DNA of 64,000 nt from Flavobacterium sp. GTDB taxonomy: Bacteria; Bacteroidota; Bacteroidia; Flavobacteriales; Flavobacteriaceae. Made by a program: the position numbers and the translations under genes. The number at the start of each line of letters is the position of its first letter. Within the stretch, counting starts at the first letter, position 1. The notes beneath the pieces were generated by a model, which worked only from the letters and a program-made list of their open reading frames with translations, ran no database searches and had not been told where the DNA came from. Below are positions 1 through 7,462 of the stretch, one piece after another. Location: NCBI RefSeq assembly GCF_027490375.1, contig NZ_JAIXYH010000070.1, forward strand, positions 104,874 to 168,873, written 5' to 3'.

Positions 1-1
1 A

Positions 2-241
2 GCTTTGTTTAAAGGTGTAAGTTTGATTCACGATAAATTTAAAAGCACCTTGCAAAGTAAAGGTCTTGAACAAGTTGACGTTAAATCGGGCGATTTATTC
101 GATGCCGACTTTGCGGAAGCCATCACGCAAATACTGGCGCCTGAGCCGCATTTGAAGGGAAAGGTGGTTGATGTAATTGAAAAAGGATACAAATTGGGTG
201 ACAAAATCATCCGATACCCAAAAGTTGTAACGGGAAATTAA
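2..241 (+). CDS. grpE: GrpE nucleotide exchange factor, C-terminal part
   Basis: This is the 3' end of a gene that starts before the window; the open frame runs from base 2 with no start that fits a whole protein. The 79 visible residues match the C-terminal beta domain of GrpE, the exchange factor that releases ADP from DnaK. The phrases [19 protein letters not shown] and [11 protein letters not shown] at the end are typical of the family. It lies one base upstream of dnaJ on the same strand, the usual grpE-dnaJ operon. Identity is fairly certain despite truncation. Confidence 0.93.
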   Translation, partial: ALFKGVSLIHDKFKSTLQSKGLEQVDVKSGDLFDADFAEAITQILAPEPHLKGKVVDVIEKGYKLGDKIIRYPKVVTGN

Positions 242-242
242 G

Positions 243-1355
243 ATGAAAAAAGATTTTTACGAAATACTTGGTGTTCCGCGAAATGCCGATGAAGCGACCA
301 TCAAGAAAGCCTACCGCAAAAAAGCGATAGAATTTCACCCCGATAAAAATCCGGGTAACAAAGAAGCCGAAGAGCAGTTTAAATTAGCTGCTGAAGCTTA
401 CGAAGTGCTAAGCGATCCGCAGAAACGCGCCAAGTACGATCAGTACGGGCATCAGGCTTTTGAAGGCGGCGGATTTGGCGGTGGCAATATGAACATGGAC
501 GACATATTCTCGCAATTTGGCGACATCTTCGGAAGTGCCTTCGGTGGTGGTTTTGGCGGATTTGGCGGAGGCGGCGGACAACAACGACGTGTAAAAGGAA
601 GTAACCTGCGCATTAAAGTTCGTTTGACGCTCGAAGAAATTGCCAACGGCGTTGAGAAGAAAATCAAAGTTAAACGCAAAGTTCAAGCTCCAGGCGTTCG
701 CTACAAAACCTGCGGAACCTGTAACGGACAAGGCCAAGTAATGCGTGTTACAAATACCATTTTGGGTCGCATGCAATCGGCGAGTACCTGCCCTACCTGC
801 GGCGGTGCTGGACAGATTTTAGAAAACCGACCTGCTAATGCCGACGCACAAGGAATGATTGTAAACGACGAAACCGTCTCGATTAAAATTCCAGCCGGCG
901 TTGTTGATGGCATGCAACTAAAAGTTTCGAATAAAGGAAACGACGCGCCAGGAAACGGCATACCGGGCGATTTGTTAGTGGCCATTGAAGAAGTTGAACA
1001 CGACACCTTGAAACGCGAAGGCGAGAACCTACATTTAGACCTGTATATTAGTTTTGCCGAAGCGGCTTTGGGTGTATCGAAAGATATCGAAGCGGTAAAC
1101 GGCAAGGTCCGTATCAAGCTGGAAGAAGGTATCCAATCCGGAAAAATTTTGCGTTTGAAAGGCAAAGGAGTTCCGAACATAAATGGCTACGGCAACGGCG
1201 ATTTATTGGTTCACGTAAATGTGTGGACACCCAAGACTTTAACAAAAGAACAGCGAATCTTTTTCGAAAAAGCGCTTACTGATGAAAACTTCATACCGCA
1301 TCCAGAAAAAAGCGAGAAATCTTTTTTTGAAAAAGTTAAGGACATGTTCTCGTAA
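243..1355 (+). CDS. dnaJ: DnaJ (Hsp40) co-chaperone with a reduced zinc region
   Basis: DnaJ stimulates DnaK ATPase and delivers unfolded clients. The J domain is at residues 1-70 with HPD at 32-34; a Gly/Phe-rich linker spans about 69-113; two client-binding beta domains follow, ending in the conserved tail [10 protein letters not shown]. The family normally has four CxxCxGxG motifs. Here only two are present, at residues 157-164 and 183-190, so there are four cysteines and one predicted zinc site. From memory this shortened form is usual in flavobacteria, so it is probably lineage-typical rather than damage. The gene starts one base after the grpE stop and is followed by a strong terminator. 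Confidence 0.97.
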   Translation: MKKDFYEILGVPRNADEATIKKAYRKKAIEFHPDKNPGNKEAEEQFKLAAEAYEVLSDPQKRAKYDQYGHQAFEGGGFGGGNMNMDDIFSQFGDIFGSAFGGGFGGFGGGGGQQRRVKGSNLRIKVRLTLEEIANGVEKKIKVKRKVQAPGVRYKTCGTCNGQGQVMRVTNTILGRMQSASTCPTCGGAGQILENRPANADAQGMIVNDETVSIKIPAGVVDGMQLKVSNKGNDAPGNGIPGDLLVAIEEVEHDTLKREGENLHLDLYISFAEAALGVSKDIEAVNGKVRIKLEEGIQSGKILRLKGKGVPNINGYGNGDLLVHVNVWTPKTLTKEQRIFFEKALTDENFIPHPEKSEKSFFEKVKDMFS

Positions 1356-1422
1356 TAAAAAGTATTTTTTTACTTTTGATAAGTACTAGGCAACTAGTAA
1401 TTTCTTTTTCATAGCAATTTTT

Positions 1423-1454
1423 CCCATCCTTGTGCAAACGAGGGTGGGTTTTTT
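1423..1454 (+). terminator. Rho-independent terminator of grpE-dnaJ
   Basis: CCCATCCT at 1423-1430 pairs over eight positions (one T-G) with AGGGTGGG at 1441-1448 around a ten-base loop, and is followed by six T. It is 68 bases past the dnaJ stop. Confidence 0.85.
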
Positions 1455-1607
1455 GTTCATAACCACCATAATTATAGGTATTTAAAACTATACCACCTTT
1501 AATTATCTGGGCAGTCTTTCCCTCCCAACTCTTCGTGTCGTAAGCTTCACAACCCTTCAAAGTGGTTCATCAATTGTTGAAATGCTGCCTGCGTCGCTAA
1601 AGTGCTG

Positions 1608-1634
1608 CCTGAGTTTGGCGAAGGCCCATTTTTC
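1608..1634. repeat. REP-like repeat, copy 1 (CCTGAGnTTGnCGAAGG type)
   Basis: A 27-base sequence that recurs at 2998-3024 with two mismatches and, in shorter form, at 53601-53618. The core resembles CCTGAGCTTGTCGAAGG, which I recall as a common dispersed intergenic sequence in Bacteroidota. Copies 1 and 2 lie in the same orientation on either side of the lipoprotein gene at 2052. Confidence 0.7.
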
Positions 1635-1688
1635 CCTTCCGTAAGGTATCGGAATTTGCTTATTTTCAGTTCCCAATCTTTCAATCGC

Positions 1689-1736
1689 GAAATTTCGAAA
1701 TTTCGAAATCTTGAAATCTTGAAATCTTGAAATCTT
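1689..1736. repeat. Tandem 8-base repeat, six units
   Basis: Two GAAATTTC units are followed by four GAAATCTT units with no gap, 48 bases in all. No open frame of credible length crosses it, so it is not an obvious coding phase-variation tract. The first two units are themselves palindromic. Confidence 0.85.
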
Positions 1737-1799
1737 CCGTAGCTTCCTCCGGCTGTTCGCTATAGTCCGCAAAAAATACGGTTCGTTCACTCGGCACGT

Positions 1800-1893
1800 G
1801 TTGGGCTTCTTGGGTCGCCCACACCTACCGGTTCACGATGCCGTATTTTTCTTACGGGCTGCCGCTGCCATCCGGGCTAGGAAAATCGTTACC
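1800..1893 (+). repeat. Dispersed structured element, copy A (degenerate 5' half)
   Basis: The 3' half contains GCCGCTGCCATCCGGGCT followed by GGAAAATCGTTACC ending at 1893, the 3' box shared with copies B-G. The 5' part has GGGCTTCTTGGGTCGCCC but no clean central stem. It belongs to the gene-free stretch 1455-2051, which otherwise holds only the tandem repeat and the REP-like copy; I see no RNA gene there. Confidence 0.6.
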
Positions 1894-2051
1894 AACGTTT
1901 GGTGGAAAAACGTATATTCGTTACTGCATGAGTAGAATTTAGGAACAGTAGCGGAAAAATATTTTAATAACGAATAAACAGGCCATTGTCGCCAATCGAT
2001 CTTCTAAAAAACAAATACAGTTTTTTAGTTTTTTTAATTGTAGCCACACAA

Positions 2052-2861
2052 ATGAAAGCATTTTTTGTCATATCCTTTTTCATTTCAACCGTACTTTTTT
2101 CATGTGAAAGTCCGAAGACAAGAACGAGGGCAGATAATTTACCTCCACAAATAGACACATTGCAACGTGAAAGTGCGGGAAAAAGCAATGCAGTAGATAA
2201 AACTTCTGAATCATTACCTAAAAACCTTAAACCTGTATTTGGTTTCAGGTTTGAAATTATAGGCGACTTTGACGGGGATGGCAAACGGGAAAAACTAAAC
2301 GAACATTTCTATTCTAAAATCAATAACAAAGAGTCAAATAAATTTTACGAAAATTTATCTGATTACAGCCAACTCGTCGCCTTAACGATAAAAAAGGAAC
2401 CATTTTCGTTTGTCAAATCAGATAATTCCCAAGTAGATACTTTACGTATTTATAGTGGTGGGCAACATTTGGGACTTTCATATCTTAAAAATGAAGGCGA
2501 CTTAAATGGTGATGGCACAGACGAAGTTTCCTACGTGATTAACTGGGCTGATTGGTCAAATTTGAACACTTGGCATGTAGTAACTTATCAAAACAAAAAA
2601 TGGACAGAACTATATTCATTCCCTATTTGGGACTGGCAACTTCCCGACCTCCCCGAAACTTTCAATCAGTATGGACTGTCCGGTCTTGAGGAGAAAGTCA
2701 TAAATACAACTACTGATGCTACCAATATGCAAATAGAAAAAGAGCTATCGGAATTCAGTGGTCTTATAAAAAAAATAAATACGAACAGAATCCAAGTAAT
2801 CTATAGAAACGACGAAGCAGAAATAGATACAATGCTGATAGATTTAAAGTCGATCAAGTGA
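2052..2861 (+). CDS. Putative lipoprotein with two calcium-binding-like DxDGDG loops
   Basis: I do not recognise a named family. The open frame reaches back to 1986, but I start it at 2052 because this places a positively charged residue, a hydrophobic stretch and the lipobox VLFSC at the N-terminus, giving a 269-residue lipoprotein precursor. Two loops, DFDGDGKREKL and DLNGDGTDEVSYV, resemble FG-GAP/VCBS or EF-hand-like calcium loops. The rest is polar with a tryptophan-rich stretch near residue 190. It is AT-richer than its neighbours and flanked by direct REP-like repeats and element A, so it may have been acquired. Function unknown; cell-surface or periplasmic location inferred. Confidence 0.75.
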   Translation: MKAFFVISFFISTVLFSCESPKTRTRADNLPPQIDTLQRESAGKSNAVDKTSESLPKNLKPVFGFRFEIIGDFDGDGKREKLNEHFYSKINNKESNKFYENLSDYSQLVALTIKKEPFSFVKSDNSQVDTLRIYSGGQHLGLSYLKNEGDLNGDGTDEVSYVINWADWSNLNTWHVVTYQNKKWTELYSFPIWDWQLPDLPETFNQYGLSGLEEKVINTTTDATNMQIEKELSEFSGLIKKINTNRIQVIYRNDEAEIDTMLIDLKSIK

Positions 2862-2958
2862 TGCCACAAACAATTGATAATAACAGTACAGAAAAGATGT
2901 TAATACCTAATATACCTTGACCGCTTTACCCACCCATACCTTTACCTCGCTGGCACAC

Positions 2959-3024
2959 GAGCTTGCTGAAGTGCTGATTTAGCTTGTCGAAGTGTTACCT
3001 GAGCTTGTCGAAGGCCCATTTTTC
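2959..3024. repeat. REP-like repeat, copy 2 (three tandem variants)
   Basis: Three successive variants of the GAGCTTGTCGAAG core occur here: GAGCTTGCTGAAG, TTAGCTTGTCGAAG and CCTGAGCTTGTCGAAGG. The last is followed by CCCATTTTTC, exactly as in copy 1. Confidence 0.75.
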
Positions 3025-3108
3025 TACTTTTTTTCATCTTTTCGCTTTTTTCTATTTCTAAAAAGTTCACTAACATTCACACATTAAGCTAAAATTATAT
3101 CCTTTGTT

Positions 3109-3139
3109 TTGTAATTCAAGCATCAGATACGTATATTTG
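3109..3139 (+). promoter_or_regulatory. Bacteroidota-type promoter of the toxin-antitoxin pair
   Basis: TTG at 3109-3111 is followed after 20 bases by TATATTTG at 3132-3139, a full match to the TAnnTTTG -7 box. Transcription would start about 10 bases before the antitoxin ATG. ACGTAT occurs on either side of the start region (near 3129 and 3150) and could be an autoregulatory operator; that part is inference. Confidence 0.65.
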
Positions 3140-3156
3140 TAAATAAAGCACGTATT

Positions 3157-3405
3157 ATGGCAACTAAACTAACATTGACCGTAGAAAAGGCAATTATAGA
3201 AAGAGCCAAATCTTATGCAAAAAATACAGGCAGAAGCCTATCTGAATTGATTGAAAGCTATCTCGAGAATATCACGCAAGAGAACTACACTTCGGATGTG
3301 TCGCCTAAACTAAAAAAGTTGGTTGGATCCGTCACGCTTCCGGAAGACTTTGATGAAGACACAGAATTGCGCAACGCATTGGAAGAAAAACATTTACGGC
3401 AATGA
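3157..3405 (+). CDS. Antitoxin of a VapBC-type pair (DUF6364-like)
   Basis: The 82-residue protein begins with a beta strand TKLTLTVEKAIIERAKSYA followed by helix and GRSLSELIESYL, the ribbon-helix-helix pattern of DUF6364-like antitoxins. The acidic C-terminal half (from about residue 48) would bind and block the toxin. Its stop overlaps the toxin start as ATGA, the tight coupling typical of toxin-antitoxin operons. It has its own promoter and is likely autorepressed. The pair sits in a repeat-rich patch, consistent with horizontal acquisition. Confidence 0.85.
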   Translation: MATKLTLTVEKAIIERAKSYAKNTGRSLSELIESYLENITQENYTSDVSPKLKKLVGSVTLPEDFDEDTELRNALEEKHLRQ

Positions 3406-3821
3406 AAATTTTTCTTGACACCAATATTTTGGTCGATTTAATTGCCGATCGAAAGCCGTTCAGTAAACAGGCTATCGAAATTTTTAGCAGCGCCGAGAAA
3501 AATAAAACGCAACTTTTTACATCCTCACATTCCGTAGCAACTACGCATTACTTATTGAAAAAATACGTAGACGAAAAAGAACTTCGCGAAATTATATGCA
3601 ACCTGCTCGAATTTCTTACCGTAATTTCGGTAGATGTTGATATTTTGAAAAAAGGACTGCGCTCCAATCACAGAGATTTTGAAGACGCTATTCAAATCTT
3701 TTGCGCCACGACTGTCAGCGGATTAAATTTCATTGTGACTCGAAACAGTAAAGACTTTAAAACAAGTGAAATCCCTGTTTTAACGCCCGATGAAATGTGC
3801 CTGAAACTAAATTCATTTTAG
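3402..3821 (+). CDS. PIN-domain ribonuclease toxin (VapC-like)
   Basis: The 139-residue protein is a single PIN domain. Visible active-site residues are D6 in FLDTNILVDL, E94 and D95 in RDFEDAIQ, and D118 in TRNSKDF. The usual early acidic residue near position 42 is not obvious; serines and histidine are there instead, as I recall for PIN proteins paired with DUF6364 antitoxins. VapC toxins cleave tRNA or rRNA; the target here cannot be read from sequence. Translation is coupled to the antitoxin by an ATGA overlap. Confidence 0.88.
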   Translation: MKIFLDTNILVDLIADRKPFSKQAIEIFSSAEKNKTQLFTSSHSVATTHYLLKKYVDEKELREIICNLLEFLTVISVDVDILKKGLRSNHRDFEDAIQIFCATTVSGLNFIVTRNSKDFKTSEIPVLTPDEMCLKLNSF

Positions 3822-3858
3822 CTTAAAAGTTCAAAAGATTTTTAAACATCGCTTCTTC

Positions 3859-4000
3859 GGTAACGTATTTCCGCGTTAAGGATGGCAGCGGAAATCTTGT
3901 TTTGCGCTGCCGCTTACGGCGCAAAACTAATTGCAGCGAACAGCCTGACGGCGCGTGCACTATTGTTTTTGATGCACGATTTTTGCGCCGGAACGCCCAA
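3859..4000 (-). repeat. Dispersed structured element, copy B
   Basis: Read on the minus strand it starts with TTTGGGCGTTCCGGCGC, passes GCCGTCAGGCTG, and has a central perfect 9-base-pair hairpin (plus-strand arms GTTTTGCGC 3899-3907 and GCGCAAAAC 3919-3927), then ATCCTTAACGCGGAAA and the end CGTTACCG. It fills the gap between the convergent vapC-like and GlmU-like genes. Confidence 0.8.
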
Positions 4001-4070
4001 ATTAAAATACTTCCACAAAAAAAGCCGCTCTATAATGAAACTGCTTGATTAAATTTTCACTGACTTGGGA

Positions 4071-5243
4071 TTATCCTCTAAACTTGGCTTCCAGTTCATA
4101 AACGTGCTCCAAGATTTTAGCATCTTCATCGCTAAAGCTCACGTGGCGGCGCGACATTACGATCTTTGCCGTTTCGAACGCTTTTTTAGTGAGATACGTC
4201 GTAAAACCCGCGGCTCCGCCCCAAGAAAATCCAGGAACGAAATTTCGCGGAAAACCAGCTCCAAAAATATTGGACGAAACGCCTACAACCGTACCTGTAT
4301 TAAACATGGTATTGATGCCGCATTTGCTGTGATCGCCCATCATTAATCCACAAAATTGCAAACCTGTTTTTTCAAAACGCTCGGTTTCGTAGCTCCACAA
4401 CTTTACTTCTTCGTAATTATTTTTCAAGTTCGAGTTATTTGTATCGGCACCTAGATTGCACCATTCGCCGAGCACCGAATTTCCGAGAAAACCGTCGTGA
4501 CCTTTATTGGAATACGCGAAAAGAACCGAATTAGAAATCTCTCCTCCTACTCGGCAATGCGGACCAACAGTTGTTCCGCCGTAGATTTTCGCACCCAATT
4601 TCACCACCGCCTGCTCGCACAATGCAAACGGCCCGCGGATGATGCTTCCTTCCATAATCTCGGTGTCTTTACCGATGTAAATGGGTCCGCCGGCTGCATT
4701 TAACGTCACAAACTCCAATTTCGCACCTTCTTCTATAAAAATATTTTCGGGCGCAATGGTTTGAACCGATTTTGGAATTGGTTGTGAAATTCGATCGGAA
4801 GTTAGCAAGTCGAAATCGTCGCGAATCGCAGCATCGTTTTTAGAAAAAATATCGTAAGGTTTTTGGATGGTTACTACATCTTCCGGAACTTCTAGAATTT
4901 CGTACTGGTCGAAATCAATTTCCTCTTGAACCGAGGTCGTAAAAAAGGCAATGATTTCTCCATCTTTAGCGATAGCCTGATTGGCTTCGAGGTTTTGAAC
5001 CATTTCTACAAGCACATTACTGGGCAGTACAGACGCATCAATCATGATGTTTTCGTCGAGTTCGACCATCGGGAATTTCTCAGAAAGATACTCTTCGGTG
5101 AGCGTTGTGATCGTGTTTCCTAGATGGCGTTCCCATTTTTCGCGAATGGTTAAAATACCTATTCGGATATCGGCAACAGGTCGGGTAAACGTAAAAGGTA
5201 GTAAGGCATTTCGGTGCGGACCGTCGTAAAGGATGTAATTCAT
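4071..5243 (-). CDS. GlmU-like sugar-nucleotide transferase / left-handed beta-helix protein
   Basis: The 390-residue protein starts with MNYILYDGPHRNALLPFTFT, a divergent nucleotidyltransferase-like domain to about residue 170, followed by hexapeptide repeats (left-handed beta helix) at about 180-370, including IYIGKDTEIMEGSIIRGPF. This matches the Bacteroidota GlmU-like family proposed to supply UDP-GlcNAc in place of classical GlmU. The usual GlmU opening LAAGxGTRM is absent, so the uridylyltransferase role rests on family knowledge. Product would feed peptidoglycan, lipid A and the polysaccharide locus. It is followed by element B. TACCTTTA upstream near 5264 is a weak -7 candidate. Confidence 0.85.
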   Translation of the reverse strand: MNYILYDGPHRNALLPFTFTRPVADIRIGILTIREKWERHLGNTITTLTEEYLSEKFPMVELDENIMIDASVLPSNVLVEMVQNLEANQAIAKDGEIIAFFTTSVQEEIDFDQYEILEVPEDVVTIQKPYDIFSKNDAAIRDDFDLLTSDRISQPIPKSVQTIAPENIFIEEGAKLEFVTLNAAGGPIYIGKDTEIMEGSIIRGPFALCEQAVVKLGAKIYGGTTVGPHCRVGGEISNSVLFAYSNKGHDGFLGNSVLGEWCNLGADTNNSNLKNNYEEVKLWSYETERFEKTGLQFCGLMMGDHSKCGINTMFNTGTVVGVSSNIFGAGFPRNFVPGFSWGGAAGFTTYLTKKAFETAKIVMSRRHVSFSDEDAKILEHVYELEAKFRG

Positions 5244-5293
5244 GGTTTCAAAAGAATGATGCTAAAGGTACGAAGCTCCGCGAAAATGCAGGC

Positions 5294-5322
5294 AAAAAAA
5301 AACCTCCCGAATTTCGAGAGGC
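5294..5322 (-). terminator. Rho-independent terminator of rpmE2
   Basis: On the minus strand GCCTCTCGAA pairs with TTCGGGAGGT (one G-U) and runs into nine T. It lies about 20 bases past the L31 stop and before the GlmU-like gene. Confidence 0.85.
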
Positions 5323-5342
5323 TTATAGGATAGCAAAACAGC

Positions 5343-5594
5343 TTATTTAATGTGCTTCGCGTATTTGTTTTTGAATTTGTCGATACGACCAGCAGTATCG
5401 ATAAGTTTAGATTTACCTGTGTAAAAAGGGTGAGAAGATCTAGAGATTTCCATCTTTACAACTGGATACTCAACACCTTCGTAAACGATGGTTTCTCTGG
5501 TTTCAGCTGTTGATTTAGTGATGTACACTTCTTCGTTAGACATGTCTTTAAAAGCGACTAATCTGTAATTTTCCGGGTGGATTCCTTTTTTCAT
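5343..5594 (-). CDS. rpmE2: 50S ribosomal protein L31 type B
   Basis: The 83-residue protein begins [19 protein letters not shown] and contains [20 protein letters not shown], both diagnostic of the type B L31 that lacks the zinc-binding cysteines of type A. The open frame extends further upstream to 5702, but that extension is not L31-like and the ATG at 5594 gives the family length. A promoter lies about 100 bases upstream, leaving a leader of roughly 90 bases that could carry autoregulation (inference). Confidence 0.96.
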   Translation of the reverse strand: MKKGIHPENYRLVAFKDMSNEEVYITKSTAETRETIVYEGVEYPVVKMEISRSSHPFYTGKSKLIDTAGRIDKFKNKYAKHIK

Positions 5595-5691
5595 GGTTTT
5601 TCTATTTGTGTCGTACTTTAGGTTGATGCTTTCGAAATCGAAAGGTATTCCGCCGGTTCCGACTTTTATAATCAGTTCAAATTTGAGAGCG

Positions 5692-5699
5692 CAAATGTA
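5692..5699 (-). promoter_or_regulatory. -7 box of the rpmE2 promoter
   Basis: TACATTTG on the minus strand is a full match to TAnnTTTG. The expected -33 TTG at 19 bases is TTT here. It is the only good candidate in the 375-base gene-free stretch 5595-5969; apart from this and a weak TATCTTTA on the plus strand near 5943, I see nothing in that stretch. Confidence 0.55.
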
Positions 5700-5969
5700 C
5701 AACTATATTTAAATCAGAAAAATAATTACACGAATAAAGTTGCTGTAATTCTTTAATTATTGGAAAAGTGGAATTATAAAGCTTGTAAACTGGAGCAAAG
5801 AAAAGGGAATTTGAACCGGTTTTGGTGATCAAATTAAATGTAAAATGTCTTTAAGAATGTACATTCAACGACACTTTACAACGAATTGTCCGTACGACAA
5901 CTCGCTTGAACGGATAAGGATTCCTGCACGCGTTAGTTTTACTATCTTTACGACCGAAATTTTTATGAT

Positions 5970-6491
5970 TTGAACACGCGAAACATACTTGCCTTAGGAT
6001 ATGGCTTGGCCGGAGCAGCGGTGTATATCGTATTGCAAAGCTATTTGTACTTTGTAAATCCTGATTTGGCTACGAACTTATGGTTTGGGTTGGCGCTTTT
6101 TGCGCTACTTATCCTTTTCCCGGGTTTAGCCTCCTATCGCTACCGTAAACTCTTGCGCTACATTTCGTTTAAAGAAGCATTTGGCACCTTCTTTTTGTCT
6201 TTAATGGTAATGATTCTGCTTATTTTCGCATACAACACTTTCGTTTTAAATGTGTTGTATTCAGAAGAACAGTTGCTGTATCTTAAAAACTTGCAAACCG
6301 ATTTTAACATCAGCATCATGGAACAAAGCAATGCAAAAGCTGCCGATATCGAAGAAGCCAGAAAACTTTCAAACGAAATGGATCCAGCAGCGGTTAGCGG
6401 TTTGTTCCGTCAATCGCTTATCAAACTTTTACTAATGAGTATCATTGGCATGCTATTTTCGCTGTTAATGAAAAACAAAGCTACTGCTTAA
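5970..6491 (+). CDS. DUF4199 membrane protein
   Basis: The 173-residue protein has about four membrane segments: near residues 8-28, 38-58, 72-95 and 150-168. A soluble helical stretch lies between the third and fourth. This matches DUF4199, a Bacteroidota membrane family of unknown role found beside a DPM1-like glycosyltransferase. The only possible start at this position is TTG; the ATG at 5965 is out of frame and stops at once, so the exact start is uncertain. It is four bases upstream of the next gene, so they are co-transcribed. Confidence 0.85.
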   Translation: MNTRNILALGYGLAGAAVYIVLQSYLYFVNPDLATNLWFGLALFALLILFPGLASYRYRKLLRYISFKEAFGTFFLSLMVMILLIFAYNTFVLNVLYSEEQLLYLKNLQTDFNISIMEQSNAKAADIEEARKLSNEMDPAAVSGLFRQSLIKLLLMSIIGMLFSLLMKNKATA

Positions 6492-6495
6492 CAAA

Positions 6496-7449
6496 ATGAA
6501 TATCAGCGTCGTCATACCTTTATTAAACGAACAAGAGTCGCTTCCAGAATTGCACACTTGGATAACCAAAGTAATGCAAGCGCACGGCTACACCTACGAA
6601 ATTCTGTTCATTGACGATGGCAGTACCGACCAATCGTGGAAAATCATTTCAGAGCTAGCCGCTGCCGACACGCACGTGCACGGTTTGCGATTTCTGACCA
6701 ATTACGGCAAGTCACAAGCTTTACACGCCGGTTTTGCGGCAGCACTTGGCGATGTTGTTATCACCATGGATGCCGATTTACAGGATAATCCGGAAGAAAT
6801 TCCTGCGCTGTTCCATATGATAACCGCCGACGGTTACGACTTAGTATCCGGTTGGAAAAAGAAGCGTTTTGATGATGTAGTGACCAAAAACTTACCTTCA
6901 AAACTTTTCAATTGGGCAGCACGACGCACTTCCGGCTTAGATCTTAACGACTTCAATTGCGGTTTAAAAGCATACAAAAATCAAGTGGTTAAGAACATTG
7001 AAGTTAGTGGCGAAATGCACCGATACATTCCTGTTTTAGCCAAAAATGCTGGTTTTAGAAAAATCGGTGAAAAGGTAGTTAAACATCAGGCGCGCAAATA
7101 CGGTGAAACCAAATTTGGGATGGAACGTTTTATCAATGGTTTTCTCGACTTAATTACCATTTGGTTTTTGTCGCGTTTCGGAAAACGTCCGATGCATCTT
7201 TTCGGCGCCATGGGTTCGGTGATGTTCGTCATCGGATTTTTTGCAGCCGGTTTTATTGGAATCAACAAACTTATTCGCTTGTACAGCGATTTACCTACAA
7301 TACGCGTCACCGATAATCCGTGGTTTTACATTGCTTTAACTACTATGATTATCGGAACACAACTCTTTTTAGCGGGCTTTTTGGGCGAAATTATTCTCCG
7401 TACAAAAAACAACGAACCGCGATACAAAATAGCAGAAGAAACCAACTAA
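6496..7449 (+). CDS. Family 2 glycosyltransferase, DPM1/GtrB-like, membrane-anchored
   Basis: The N-terminal GT-A domain has VVIPLLNEQESLPEL, FIDDGSTDQSW and the DxD site TMDADLQDNPEE. Two membrane segments follow (about residues 232-255 and 270-300). This is the layout of enzymes that load a sugar onto polyprenyl phosphate at the cytoplasmic face of the inner membrane. The transferred sugar cannot be read. It lies between DUF4199 and a phosphohexomutase, so it may use a sugar nucleotide made from that enzyme's product. Confidence 0.92.
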   Translation: MNISVVIPLLNEQESLPELHTWITKVMQAHGYTYEILFIDDGSTDQSWKIISELAAADTHVHGLRFLTNYGKSQALHAGFAAALGDVVITMDADLQDNPEEIPALFHMITADGYDLVSGWKKKRFDDVVTKNLPSKLFNWAARRTSGLDLNDFNCGLKAYKNQVVKNIEVSGEMHRYIPVLAKNAGFRKIGEKVVKHQARKYGETKFGMERFINGFLDLITIWFLSRFGKRPMHLFGAMGSVMFVIGFFAAGFIGINKLIRLYSDLPTIRVTDNPWFYIALTTMIIGTQLFLAGFLGEIILRTKNNEPRYKIAEETN

Positions 7450-7462
7450 TTGCACTTTTATT

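Noticed and set aside
408..1180. Long antisense frames within dnaJ
   Set aside because: Shadows of the dnaJ codon pattern; low-complexity serine/proline-rich products.
1689..1736. Possible CRISPR-like array
   Set aside because: The repeats are 8 bases and contiguous with no spacers, and no cas genes are present.
1336..1790. Two minus-strand frames of 74-77 codons after dnaJ
   Set aside because: They run across the terminator, the 8-base repeat and the REP-like copy and have no protein-like pattern.
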